The translations under genes and the position numbers were made by a program. Below are positions 27,904-35,746 of a stretch of 64,000 nucleotides of DNA, one piece after another. The stretch is taken from the NCBI RefSeq assembly GCF_000717715.1, contig NZ_JOAI01000003.1:177745-241744 (forward strand). Direction: 5' to 3'. The notes beneath the pieces are model-generated. The model ran no database searches. It was given only the letters and a program-made list of their open reading frames with translations, and was not told where the DNA came from. The number at the start of each line of letters is the position of its first letter. The stretch's first letter is position 1. The stretch comes from Streptomyces sp. NRRL B-24484 (lineage in GTDB: Bacteria > Actinomycetota > Actinomycetes > Streptomycetales > Streptomycetaceae).

Positions 27904-28023
27904 TCAGCCGCTCGGAGTGCTGTCCCGGGTGGCGCCGTCGATGCTGTCCAGCCCGTCGAGGGCCTGCTGGGTCAGGTCCGTCAGGGAGTGCTCGCGTGCC
28001 AGGGCGAGGGCTCGCTCGTACTG
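27904..28023 (-). pseudogene. C-terminal remnant of a TPR-like protein
   Basis: On the minus strand the last ~40 codons before a TGA at 27904 read QYERALALAREHSL, TDLTQQALDGLDSIDG, then a short Ser/Thr tail. This looks like the end of a tetratricopeptide-repeat protein or regulator. No coding signal continues upstream. It is most simply a truncated gene, next to transposase debris. Confidence 0.35.
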
Positions 28024-28117
28024 ACCCGACCCGCATCCGCCCGCACCCGCCGGTCATCGCTCCGGCGGGCGCGGGCGGACCGCGCCACGGGCCGTACCCG
28101 CCCCGATCCAGGCCGGC

Positions 28118-28315
28118 AGGCGGTGGACCGTGGAACGGACGCACTCGTGGCTGAACGGCTACGGCGAGCTCCGGCGCTGCACCGGGAGGAACGGCGCGGT
28201 CGTCGAGTTCCACCTCCACCGTGCCGCGACTCTCGTCAGGCTCCGCATGCTCATCCGACGCTCGACGAGCCGCTGCCGCTGGGACGGCCGCCCCGGCCCC
28301 CGGCGCCTCAAGTGA
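28118..28315 (+). pseudogene. IS5-type transposase C-terminal remnant, left copy
   Basis: The frame reads VERTHSWLNGYGELRRCTGR, then a conserved middle, then LRMLIRRSTSRCRWDGRP and RRLK before the stop at 28313-28315. This is the terminal domain of an IS5-family DDE transposase, with the catalytic Glu in VERT. The rest of the gene is missing. Its last 80 bases recur in inverted orientation at 29158-29237. Confidence 0.75.
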
Positions 28316-28377
28316 TCCAGCTGCCGGTCGGTACTGATCGAGTGCGAGAGTCCCCGTCCGGGTGATACAAGGTCCGC

Positions 28378-29142
28378 GTGACTGATCATCTCTACTTCCC
28401 CACCCTGCTGCGGATGATTGACGAGCGTTCCGCCGCGTTCCGCGCCGCCGTCGCCGCGGCCCCCAGCCTCGACGCCGACGTCCCGTCCTGCCCGGGCTGG
28501 ACGCTGTACGACCTGGCGAACCACCTCAGTGAGGGGGACCGCTTCTGGGCCTACATCGTGCTGAACACCGCGCCGGGCGACGAGCGGCCGAGCAAGGACG
28601 GGCTGGCGGCGCCCAGGGAGCGCGAGGCCCTCATGACCTGGCTGGCCGACTCCACGGAGCAGCTGCTCACTGCTCTGCGCGAGGCCGGCCCGGACCGGGC
28701 CTGCTGGGCCTGGTGGGAACCGCTGGCCTCGCCGCACACGGTGGCCGCCGTGGCCCGCCGCCGCGTCCCGGAATCGCTGATCCACACCTACGACGCCCAG
28801 CTGGCCTCCGGTACCCCGCAGGAGCTGCCGACGACCGAGGCGGCCGACGCCGTCGAGGAGTTCCTCGCCACCGTCTGCACCGGCACGGTTCCGTGGCCGG
28901 GCGAGCCCGCCACCATGGACTACCACGCAGCCGAGGCCGGCTCCTGGCGCCAGACGGTGGACGCCGCCGGTTCCCGCTTCACCCGCCTCACCGCGGCGGA
29001 GGCCGCCGAGAGCAAGCCCACCGCCGCCGTCTACGGCACGGCGAGCGAGATGGCCCTGCTCATGTACATGCGCATCCCGGCCGGCTCGCTGCGGATCGAG
29101 GGTGACGCCGACCTGCTCCAGCAGCTGCAGGACTGGGGCTGA
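28378..29142 (+). CDS. Maleylpyruvate isomerase-family (mycothiol-dependent type) protein
   Basis: This 254-residue protein has the DinB-like four-helix N-domain of the mycothiol-dependent maleylpyruvate isomerase family. The motif VPSCPGWTLYDLANHLSEGDRF contains the metal-coordinating His of WxxxDLxxHL, and further metal His candidates are in RRRVPESLIHTYDAQLA. A GTG start at 28378 follows AAGG. It is bracketed by inverted IS5 transposase ends, so it may have been carried or trapped by a mobile element. The thiol-dependent substrate is unknown. Confidence 0.82.
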   Translation: MTDHLYFPTLLRMIDERSAAFRAAVAAAPSLDADVPSCPGWTLYDLANHLSEGDRFWAYIVLNTAPGDERPSKDGLAAPREREALMTWLADSTEQLLTALREAGPDRACWAWWEPLASPHTVAAVARRRVPESLIHTYDAQLASGTPQELPTTEAADAVEEFLATVCTGTVPWPGEPATMDYHAAEAGSWRQTVDAAGSRFTRLTAAEAAESKPTAAVYGTASEMALLMYMRIPAGSLRIEGDADLLQQLQDWG

Positions 29143-29157
29143 GGCCGGCCGGCAGAC

Positions 29158-29237
29158 GGATCACTTGAGGCGCCGGGTGGCGGGGCGGCCGTCCCAGCGG
29201 CAGCGGCTCGTCGAGCGTCGGATGAGCATGCGGAGCC
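29158..29237 (-). repeat. Inverted copy of the IS5 transposase tail
   Basis: The reverse complement of 29158-29237 matches 28239-28318 at 78 of 80 bases by eye. It encodes the same transposase ending (LRMLIRRSTSRCRWDGRP...RRLK). The two copies face each other around the maleylpyruvate-isomerase-like gene. Bases 29238-29335 hold nothing else I can identify. Confidence 0.8.
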
Positions 29238-29335
29238 CGACGAGCCCTCCGGGTGATCACCGAGCGTCAAGAACTCCATGATCACTCAGGCTCGTGCCTG
29301 CCTTGCGTTCGGGCCCGTCCGGGCTGCCCCACCCA

Positions 29336-29641
29336 TCATTTGCCGATCGGCCGAGCCTCGTCGTCCCGCTCCAGGATCAGGCCGACCGAACCGTCCGCGA
29401 GCCCGTTGCCCTCTTCCAGGTGCAGGTGGCTGCCGTCCGGCGTGCCGTCCTCGGCGAGTGCCAGCAGGTGCCGGGCGAGGGTTCGCAGCCCGGCGGCGTT
29501 CGCCTCGATGACGGCCTCGGCGCCGAAGCTGCGGACGTTGATCCGCGCATCGTCGTCCCAGCTGAACACGCGCGGCACACCGTCACCGGTCACGGTCGTG
29601 GTGGTCCTGGCGATCGGAGGCTGATGCGGCTCGGCTGTCAT
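29336..29641 (-). CDS. Imm32-like immunity protein
   Basis: This 101-residue acidic protein has RINVRSFGAEAVIEANAAGL, then LARHLLALAEDGTPDG and EEGNGLADGSVGLILERD. I recognise this arrangement from the Imm32 family of polymorphic-toxin immunity proteins. No toxin gene is visible beside it, so it may be an orphan immunity gene or have another role. The ATG at 29641 follows a weak purine stretch. Confidence 0.6.
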   Translation of the reverse strand: MTAEPHQPPIARTTTTVTGDGVPRVFSWDDDARINVRSFGAEAVIEANAAGLRTLARHLLALAEDGTPDGSHLHLEEGNGLADGSVGLILERDDEARPIGK

Positions 29642-29825
29642 GCGGCACATCCTGCCCGGTCGCCCGCCCTTCGGGGCTCGATCGCCGTCGGGCCGAGCTT
29701 CCATCCGCGGCTTTCCCGCTCCGTCGGCAACCGACCCCCTTGTCATGGCGTCTTCACTCCTGACGATGCACGGCCGGGGCCGACACGGGTGGCCCGTCGG
29801 CCGTTCCGACGATCCGGGGGGATCC

Positions 29826-30476
29826 ATGCGTTCGCGCTCTCTGTCGACGATTTCCGTCTCCGTCCTGCTGGCCGGGCTCGGGCTGACGGCCTGCGGGTCC
29901 GGCTCGACCGACGACCCGCCGAAGGCCGCCGGCGGCGCGCCGGTGTCCGCCGCGCTCCTGGCCGGCCGCCCCGAGGCCCGGGCCTCCGCATCGCCGCTCG
30001 CCGGCGCCACGGCGACGGCGGCACCGGGCGGCTCCCCGGCGCCCCCGTGCTCCCCGGAGGACCTGAGGTGGACGGTCGTCCGGCTCACCGACGCGGCCAC
30101 CGACACGAGGGACCCGGCGAACGCCGAACTCGTCGCCGCCAACTCCGGTCCGGGCAGCTGCGTCCTCGCCGGGTACCCGACGCTCGAATTCCACCTGGGC
30201 AAGGGGCCGCAGGCCGTCGGGGTGGGGACGGGCAGTCCTGCGCCGGTGACGCTGGGCGCGGGCAGGAAGGCCGTGATCGCCCTGCGCTACTCCGAGTTCA
30301 ACGGCAAGGGGCCGGACAGCGGGAATTGCGTGTTCGTCACGGCCAGTGCCGCCCAGGTCGTCGCGCCGGGCACCGATACGGTCGTCCGGGCCCCGGTGGT
30401 GGACCGGCGCAGCAGGCCGACGGAGATCACCATCTGCGGCGACGAGGTCCGGATGAGCCCGCCCACCGCCCGGTAG
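29826..30476 (+). CDS. DUF4232-like secreted lipoprotein
   Basis: This 216-residue protein has a lipoprotein signal peptide with the lipobox LTAC at about 20-23, so it should be anchored to the outer face of the membrane. An Ala/Gly/Pro-rich linker leads to a DUF4232-type domain with LVAANSGPGSCVLAGYPTL and a terminal TICGDEVRM; two cysteine pairs could form disulfides. GGGGGG precedes the ATG. The function of the family is unknown. Confidence 0.82.
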   Translation: MRSRSLSTISVSVLLAGLGLTACGSGSTDDPPKAAGGAPVSAALLAGRPEARASASPLAGATATAAPGGSPAPPCSPEDLRWTVVRLTDAATDTRDPANAELVAANSGPGSCVLAGYPTLEFHLGKGPQAVGVGTGSPAPVTLGAGRKAVIALRYSEFNGKGPDSGNCVFVTASAAQVVAPGTDTVVRAPVVDRRSRPTEITICGDEVRMSPPTAR

Positions 30477-30499
30477 GGCCGCTCATCGGGACGCGGGCG

Positions 30500-30622
30500 T
30501 CACCGGCGCCCCCCGGCCAGGTACGACGCGAGGGCGAGCGCCCACCGGCCCTTCTTCAGCCGTCCGAGGACGTATCCGACGACGACCGCGATCAGGAGGA
30601 CGATCTTGGTGGTGGTCTTCAT
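30500..30622 (-). CDS. Small single-pass membrane protein (40 aa)
   Basis: A 40-codon frame begins MKTTTKIVLLIAVVVGYVLG and ends with a basic RLKKGR... tail. It has an AAGGGA-type ribosome site (GAAGGGATCGCCTG) shortly before the ATG. The shape, one N-terminal hydrophobic helix with positive flanks, suggests a real small membrane protein. It is too short for family assignment. Confidence 0.55.
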   Translation of the reverse strand: MKTTTKIVLLIAVVVGYVLGRLKKGRWALALASYLAGGRR

Positions 30623-30778
30623 CAGGCGATCCCTTCGCTCGTGCCCCTCGGTGCGCCGTGCCTGCGGAGGGCTGCGCGCGGTGGGACACGCCGCCCGGCC
30701 GGGTACCTTCCGCTTCTGGCCGGGATCGGCCCGCGAGTAACCACCACCGGTCGAGCGGGGCCGGGGGATCCGCGTCCG

Positions 30779-30836
30779 GCGGCGCCGGCGGTGGATGCGA
30801 TCGAGTGGACGCGATCGAGTCCGCCGCCGGCGCCGC
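30779..30836. terminator. Long GC-rich hairpin downstream of the lectin gene
   Basis: Perfect 13-base arms, GCGGCGCCGGCGG and CCGCCGGCGCCGC, flank a loop that contains two copies of GCGATCGAGT. It lies 35 bases beyond the stop of the lectin-domain gene (minus strand) and is the likely terminator for it. Confidence 0.7.
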
Positions 30837-30870
30837 GAGGCCGCGTGCACGGCCCGGGCAGGGGGCGAGG

Positions 30871-31584
30871 TCAGCCGACGGGCACGTCCCACTGCTGGTT
30901 GCTGAGGCCGTTGCAGTCCCAGATGCCCAGCGGAGCGCGGTCGGCGGCGTTGAAGCCGAGGTTGTCCAGCCACTTGCCGGACCGGGGGTTCCGCAGGCCG
31001 CCGTCGGCGGTCCCGGTCCACTGCTGGTTGCCGCCGCCGTTGCAGGTGCAGAGCTGGACGACGGTGCCGTTGGCGGTGCCGTTGTGCTTGACGTCCAGGC
31101 ACTTGCCCAGGGCGACGATCCGGCCGTCGGAGACGATCTTCCAGGTCTGGGCGGCGGTGCCGTTGCGCGGGAAGATCTGCACCGGGGTGCCGTCCCGGTC
31201 GGAGCCGTTGTCGACGTCGACGCACTTGCCGGAGAAGACGCCGACGATCGGCCCGGTGACGTAGGTCGGCTGCGGCGGGTAGGTGTAGATCAGGGCGGCG
31301 CCGATGTACGTGCCGGCGATCGTGCACCGGACGGCGGAGGTGCCGCTGCCGGTGACGAGGTTGCCGTAGACGACGTAGCCGGGATCGCTCACGTTCGAGC
31401 TGCGGCAGATCGTCCACGGGTACCACCGTGTTCCGGCGTCCCGGGTGCAGGTGGCCGAGGCGTACGAGCCCTGCACGGCCGGCTTGCACGCGTCGGCCGC
31501 CTGCACCGCTTGTGCCACCTGTGCCACCTGCACGGCCTGTGCCGCCCGCGCCGACGCCGGGCGGAACCCCGCCGGTGCACCCAC
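30871..31584 (-). CDS. Ricin B-type lectin (CBM13) domain protein
   Basis: The C-terminal ~130 residues form a ricin-type beta-trefoil. Three repeats are visible: KCVDVDNGSDRDGTPVQIF, KCLDVKHNGTANGTVVQL and KWLDNLGFNAADRAPLGIW, ending with QQW motifs. The N-terminal half is Cys-containing and of unknown type. A proper signal peptide is not visible from the GTG at 31584. Codons just upstream in frame read RRDALRTVGAPAGF, like a twin-arginine signal that lost its start. The protein may therefore have a different start or be N-terminally damaged. Carbohydrate binding outside the cell is the likely role. Confidence 0.75.
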   Translation of the reverse strand: MGAPAGFRPASARAAQAVQVAQVAQAVQAADACKPAVQGSYASATCTRDAGTRWYPWTICRSSNVSDPGYVVYGNLVTGSGTSAVRCTIAGTYIGAALIYTYPPQPTYVTGPIVGVFSGKCVDVDNGSDRDGTPVQIFPRNGTAAQTWKIVSDGRIVALGKCLDVKHNGTANGTVVQLCTCNGGGNQQWTGTADGGLRNPRSGKWLDNLGFNAADRAPLGIWDCNGLSNQQWDVPVG

Positions 31585-31606
31585 CGTCCTCAGGGCGTCG
31601 CGACGG

Positions 31607-32065
31607 TCACAGCCTCGACGGACGCCCCGCGGAGAGTCCGTCGGGCGGGATCGGCGCGACCACCGGGGGCAGGGGGGCTCGGCAGTCGAGCATCCGCCGG
31701 TCGTACTCCCGCTGGTGCGCCCGGATCTCGTCGGTGTTGTCGACGGCCCAGGTGTGCAGTTGGCTGAACGGCCCCCGCAGGGATTCGCCGAGCCGGGTCA
31801 GCGAGTACTCGACTCCGACCGGCGAGGTCGGCAGCACCTGACGTCTGATCATCCCGTTGCGCTCCAGGCGGCGCAGGGTCTGGGTCAGCACCCGCTGGGT
31901 CACCCCCTCCAGCTGGCGCTTGATCTCGTTGAACCGCCTGGGCTCGCTGAGGACCGCCAGGACGGTCATCGACCACTTGTCGGCGATCTGCTCCAGGATC
32001 GGGCGGCTCGGGTCGTCGGCTCGATGAGCGCCGTTGACGGCGGCGCCGGCCTCGGAAGTGGCCAC
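31607..32065 (-). CDS. HxlR-family transcriptional regulator
   Basis: This 152-residue winged-helix regulator has the HxlR signature IADKWSMTVLAVLSEPRRFNE, then LEGVTQRVLTQTLRRLERNGMI and the wing VGVEYSLTRLGESL. The GTG at 32065 is preferred because GGGGGGAG is six bases upstream; another GTG lies six codons earlier. It sits just beyond the end of the RiPP operon, separated by a comparatively AT-rich 150-base stretch (32066-32216) that probably holds its promoter. Any link to the RiPP cluster is unproven. Confidence 0.9.
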   Translation of the reverse strand: MATSEAGAAVNGAHRADDPSRPILEQIADKWSMTVLAVLSEPRRFNEIKRQLEGVTQRVLTQTLRRLERNGMIRRQVLPTSPVGVEYSLTRLGESLRGPFSQLHTWAVDNTDEIRAHQREYDRRMLDCRAPLPPVVAPIPPDGLSAGRPSRL

Positions 32066-32216
32066 GGTGTGCTCCCCCCTCACGTTCGCGGCACGTAGCA
32101 GTCACCGTGCCGGGAGCATGAGCATGCCATATCATGCGCGCATTCCGTCCCATACGATCGCATTCAATGACATTCCTTTGCCTAACGGGTACTCATATCA
32201 CTTCCCCGCCAACCGG

Positions 32217-33323
32217 TTAGAGACGACCACCGGCGTCGACGAAGCCGATCAGGTCCTGGATCCGGTCCATCGCGCGCACCCCGTGCACGTCCTCGACCGC
32301 CCGGGAGACCACGTGGCAGACCAGGTTGCGCTCCAGCTCCCCGATGCCGATCCGGTACATGTTCAGGTACAGCCAGTTGAGGACGACCCGGTACTGCTGG
32401 AAGGCGTTCCAGCCGCCGAGTTGGTCGGCCGCGCCCCGGTGGCCTCCGAGCGTCCGGTGGAAGGGACTGCGGTCGGACCAGGCGCTCCAGCTCGAACCCC
32501 ACTCCTCCGGACGGCCGTTCGCGTCGGTGTCGAGGGCCAGCTGCCCGGTCAGGATCAGCCCGTTGGCCCGGTCGCGGTACCGCAGCAGGGTGTCGAGCAG
32601 GCTGCCGAACGGCAGGGCGCCGTACTGGCCGGCGTTCGCGGTGACGGTGACGACGCGTTGCCTGAAGCGCTCCGCGTTGGTCTCGTAGACCCGGTCGAAC
32701 CGCTCCCGCAGGCCGTCGGGGTGCTTGGCGAGGAAGGCGTCGACGTGGCCGCGGTAGGAGAGGTAGCCGTAGGTCACCGGCGGCAGGAACCGGTGCGCGG
32801 CCGCGATGAACAGGTCGACCGCGAGCGCCATCCGCGAACCGCCGCCGCGGACGTGCTCCAGCACGGCGAGGACGGTGTCATTGGTGTCCACGTAGTAGTC
32901 GGCGAGCAGGTCGGCGGCGGCCGGGCCGCCGAGGACGGCCAGCCGCCGGTCGTAGGGCTCGACCACCACGGAGTTGTTGGCCTCCCACGGGGTCAGCGGC
33001 CCCTGTTCGCGCTCGTACCGGGCGAGCCGCCGGTGCTGCTCCAGCGCGGCCCGCTCGTCGAGCACCGCGGTGGAGGGGTGGGCCCGCAGGTACCCGCCGA
33101 GGACGTCCGCCACGGCCGGGGCGACCACGGTGTCGAAGGCCTCCGGGGTCGCCTCGATCGGGATGCGGACGTGCGGCCCGCGCCGCCAGTGCGGCTGGAA
33201 CCAGATCCGGGAGGCTGCGGGGGCCACGGCCCGGAGGAACGGCCGCACCGCGTCGAGCAGCAGGTCGGTGCGGTCGGGGTCGTGATGGTGGACGTTCACG
33301 GTGCGCCAGGAGTAGTCCGTCAT
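32217..33323 (-). CDS. Short SpaB_C / thiopeptide-type RiPP biosynthesis protein (copy 1)
   Basis: This 368-residue protein matches the stand-alone SpaB C-terminal family. In thiopeptide and goadsporin pathways that family supplies either the glutamate-elimination domain of a split dehydratase or the [4+2] pyridine-forming cyclase. The N-terminal pattern WRTVNVHHHDPDRTDLLLDA and the core IWFQPHWRRGPHVRIPIEA are characteristic. Its ATG overlaps the stop of the LanB-like gene (ATGA), so the two are made together, as expected for a split dehydratase pair. It is the last gene of the operon. Which of the two reactions it catalyses cannot be decided from the motifs I can see. Confidence 0.85.
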   Translation of the reverse strand: MTDYSWRTVNVHHHDPDRTDLLLDAVRPFLRAVAPAASRIWFQPHWRRGPHVRIPIEATPEAFDTVVAPAVADVLGGYLRAHPSTAVLDERAALEQHRRLARYEREQGPLTPWEANNSVVVEPYDRRLAVLGGPAAADLLADYYVDTNDTVLAVLEHVRGGGSRMALAVDLFIAAAHRFLPPVTYGYLSYRGHVDAFLAKHPDGLRERFDRVYETNAERFRQRVVTVTANAGQYGALPFGSLLDTLLRYRDRANGLILTGQLALDTDANGRPEEWGSSWSAWSDRSPFHRTLGGHRGAADQLGGWNAFQQYRVVLNWLYLNMYRIGIGELERNLVCHVVSRAVEDVHGVRAMDRIQDLIGFVDAGGRL

Positions 33324-35746
33324 CGCGCGTCTCCTCGACAGTTCAGCTCGATCAGGAATTCTGTCACCCGCGGCACGCCCTCCCGGTCGGTGAGCGCCGC
33401 CTCCGGCTCCGGCAGGACCTCGGTGAGGACCGCCGCCGCGGCCGGGTCCGCGGCCAGCTTCTCGAAGGCCAGCACCAGGGGCGGCGAGCCGATGTCCACC
33501 AGCAGCGGCTTCCGGGACCGGTCCCGGGCGAGTGCGCCCGTCGGGCCGGCGCCCGGTCGCAGCACGGAAGCGAAGAACCGGGGCGGGATGCCGTGTTCGG
33601 CCAGCCAGGCGGCCAGCAGGAGGAAGTGCTCCGCGTCGGACCGGCCGGCCGCGCGAAGGGGCAGGGTGCCCGGCCGGGCGATCCAGGCGGCGCGCCGGAG
33701 CACCACGCGTCCGACGGTGAGCCGCGGTGCGTGCAGCACCCGGCCCTCCCCCGTCCCCGCGGCCGCGTCGTGCTGCAGCGGCTGGTCGGGCCGGAGCAGG
33801 ATCGGGTTCTCGCCGAACGCCTCCACCAGCAGGGCCATCACCGGGGGCAACTGCCGCTCGTAGGAGAGCCCGCCGTGGACGGGGCGGACGGCCGTGCCGC
33901 CGTCGAGCAGGACGGGCAGTCCGTCCGGCCCCACGGCGACGGTCAGCCGGGCGGGCGGCGGGTAGTCGAGGCGCTCCGGCAGGGCGAACTCGCGCTGGTT
34001 GAGCGAAGTGGCGAGGGTCCGCGCGAACTCGGCGTAGCGGACCCCGGCCGGGTGCACCGCCGCGACCGGCAGCGCGTCCTCGCCGAGCGCGCCCAGCAGC
34101 CGGCGCAGCTGCGACCGGCCGCGGCCGAAGCCGGAGTTGACCGCGTTGACGACCAACCGGTCGCCGTCGCACTGGGTGTAGACCGCGGCCGACCCGACCG
34201 GGCGCACCCAGGCCGGGAGTGCGTCCAGTACGGCGGCGAGCCGCTGCCGGTCCGGCAGGGCACCGCGGACCTCGCCGATCAGGCCGGCCAGTCGGCGGAC
34301 CTCCGCGACCGGGCTGGCGGCCAGGGCCGCGGTGAGCCCGGTCGGGGCGAAGGCGACGACGGCCGGGTGCAGGCGCATCGCCTCGCTGCCGTGGCGCACC
34401 AGGTCGGTGTAGAAGAGGTCGAAGGGCACCGGCGTCCGCGTGCCGTACCGCTCCGCGACGAACGCGGCGACCGCCAGCTTGAACGGCAGTGCGTGGTCGA
34501 AGACGGCCAGCAGCCGGCAGGCGAGCGCCAGGTCGTCGAGGGCCTCCTGCCACGCGGGCAGGCAGGCCTCGACCAGCACCCCGGGGACGACCGACTGCTC
34601 GGTCACCACGTCCCGCAGCCTGCCGGTGACGCCGAGCGGCGCGAGGTGTGCGGAGAGCGTCGCACCGAGGGCGGCCCGTCCGGATCCGTCGGCCTCCGCG
34701 TAGGCGTGCAGCGCGTCCCGGACGGGCACCAGCTCGGGCGCGTTCCGCGCCAGCCGGCCGAGCGGGTCCGGGCCGTGCTCGTCGAGATCGGGCCGGGCCA
34801 GCAGCAGTCCGGCTGCCAGCAGTGAGCGCAGGTACGCGGCGGCCCGCTCCGGCGGCGCGGGGAGTCCGGCGGTCAGCTCGGCGAGCGTCGGCCCGGCGGC
34901 TGCGGCCCGCAGGCAGTGCCGCAGCGCTGCGGTCAGCGGCAGGCTGAGCAGTTCCTCCTGCGGCGCGGGGCCGAGGAACCGGACGGTGTCCGACACGACC
35001 CGTGCACTGGGGTTGACGCGGACGCGGGTCGCGGTCGCCGCGGCGCGTTGCGCGGCCAGCGGGACGAGGGCGGCGAGGTCGAGCTCGACCACCGACCGGG
35101 CCGGTGCGGTGGCGGTCCAGCGGAGCGGCGGTCCGTCCAGGACGAAACGGCCGAGGCCGCTCGCGGTGAAGGTGCTGAACGGGCTGGTCTTGACGGCGGC
35201 CCGGGCGACGTAGACGGCCAGCCGGGTCCGCTCCCGGCGGCCCGGCCTGCGCCGCAGCACCTCCCGCAGGGTGGGGCTGGCATGCGCGAGGCCCTGGTCG
35301 AAGCGGGGGTGGGTGGCGATCTCCCGCAGGGCGGCGGCCACGGCCCGGTCGGCCTCGGCCAGCAGAGCCGGCAGCTCGGCCCGCTCGGCCCGGTTCCGGT
35401 CCACGCTCCGCCCGAACTCGGCTATGTCCGAGGCGAGTTCGTCGCCCAGGGCGGTGCTGACCAGGGGATCGGCGAGCAGCCGCGAGGTGTCCCGCTGTTG
35501 GTGCACGCGGCGCCGCAGGGCGACCAGCCCCGGCTTGGCGGCCCCGTCCGGCAGCGCCCCGATCACCGCGTGGCAGCGGTCGGAGAGCACGGCCGCGCGG
35601 GCCGTCAGTGCTGCGGCCGCGCGGGCGGCCGCCAGCAGCGCGTGGCGCAGCCGCCGGTCGACCAGCCGCTCGGTCGCGGTCGCCGGCAGGCACGCGACCC
35701 GGACGGCGAAGGTGGCGGCGACGGCGGTGGGGTGAGGGCCGGTCAC
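33320..35746 (-). CDS. LanB-type dehydratase, glutamylation domain (copy 1)
   Basis: This 808-residue protein is a LanB N-terminal (tRNA-Glu-dependent glutamylation) homologue without the elimination domain, which is encoded separately next door. The family signature KTSPFSTFTASGL lies near residue 187, and VNAVNSGFGRGRSQLRRLL and TVGRVVLRRAAW follow. It should glutamylate Ser/Thr of the precursor. The GTG start at 35746 overlaps the YcaO stop (GTGA). A second, distinct LanB at 40127 shares the architecture but has diverged widely, so this is not a recent duplication. Confidence 0.9.
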   Translation of the reverse strand: MTGPHPTAVAATFAVRVACLPATATERLVDRRLRHALLAAARAAAALTARAAVLSDRCHAVIGALPDGAAKPGLVALRRRVHQQRDTSRLLADPLVSTALGDELASDIAEFGRSVDRNRAERAELPALLAEADRAVAAALREIATHPRFDQGLAHASPTLREVLRRRPGRRERTRLAVYVARAAVKTSPFSTFTASGLGRFVLDGPPLRWTATAPARSVVELDLAALVPLAAQRAAATATRVRVNPSARVVSDTVRFLGPAPQEELLSLPLTAALRHCLRAAAAGPTLAELTAGLPAPPERAAAYLRSLLAAGLLLARPDLDEHGPDPLGRLARNAPELVPVRDALHAYAEADGSGRAALGATLSAHLAPLGVTGRLRDVVTEQSVVPGVLVEACLPAWQEALDDLALACRLLAVFDHALPFKLAVAAFVAERYGTRTPVPFDLFYTDLVRHGSEAMRLHPAVVAFAPTGLTAALAASPVAEVRRLAGLIGEVRGALPDRQRLAAVLDALPAWVRPVGSAAVYTQCDGDRLVVNAVNSGFGRGRSQLRRLLGALGEDALPVAAVHPAGVRYAEFARTLATSLNQREFALPERLDYPPPARLTVAVGPDGLPVLLDGGTAVRPVHGGLSYERQLPPVMALLVEAFGENPILLRPDQPLQHDAAAGTGEGRVLHAPRLTVGRVVLRRAAWIARPGTLPLRAAGRSDAEHFLLLAAWLAEHGIPPRFFASVLRPGAGPTGALARDRSRKPLLVDIGSPPLVLAFEKLAADPAAAAVLTEVLPEPEAALTDREGVPRVTEFLIELNCRGDAR

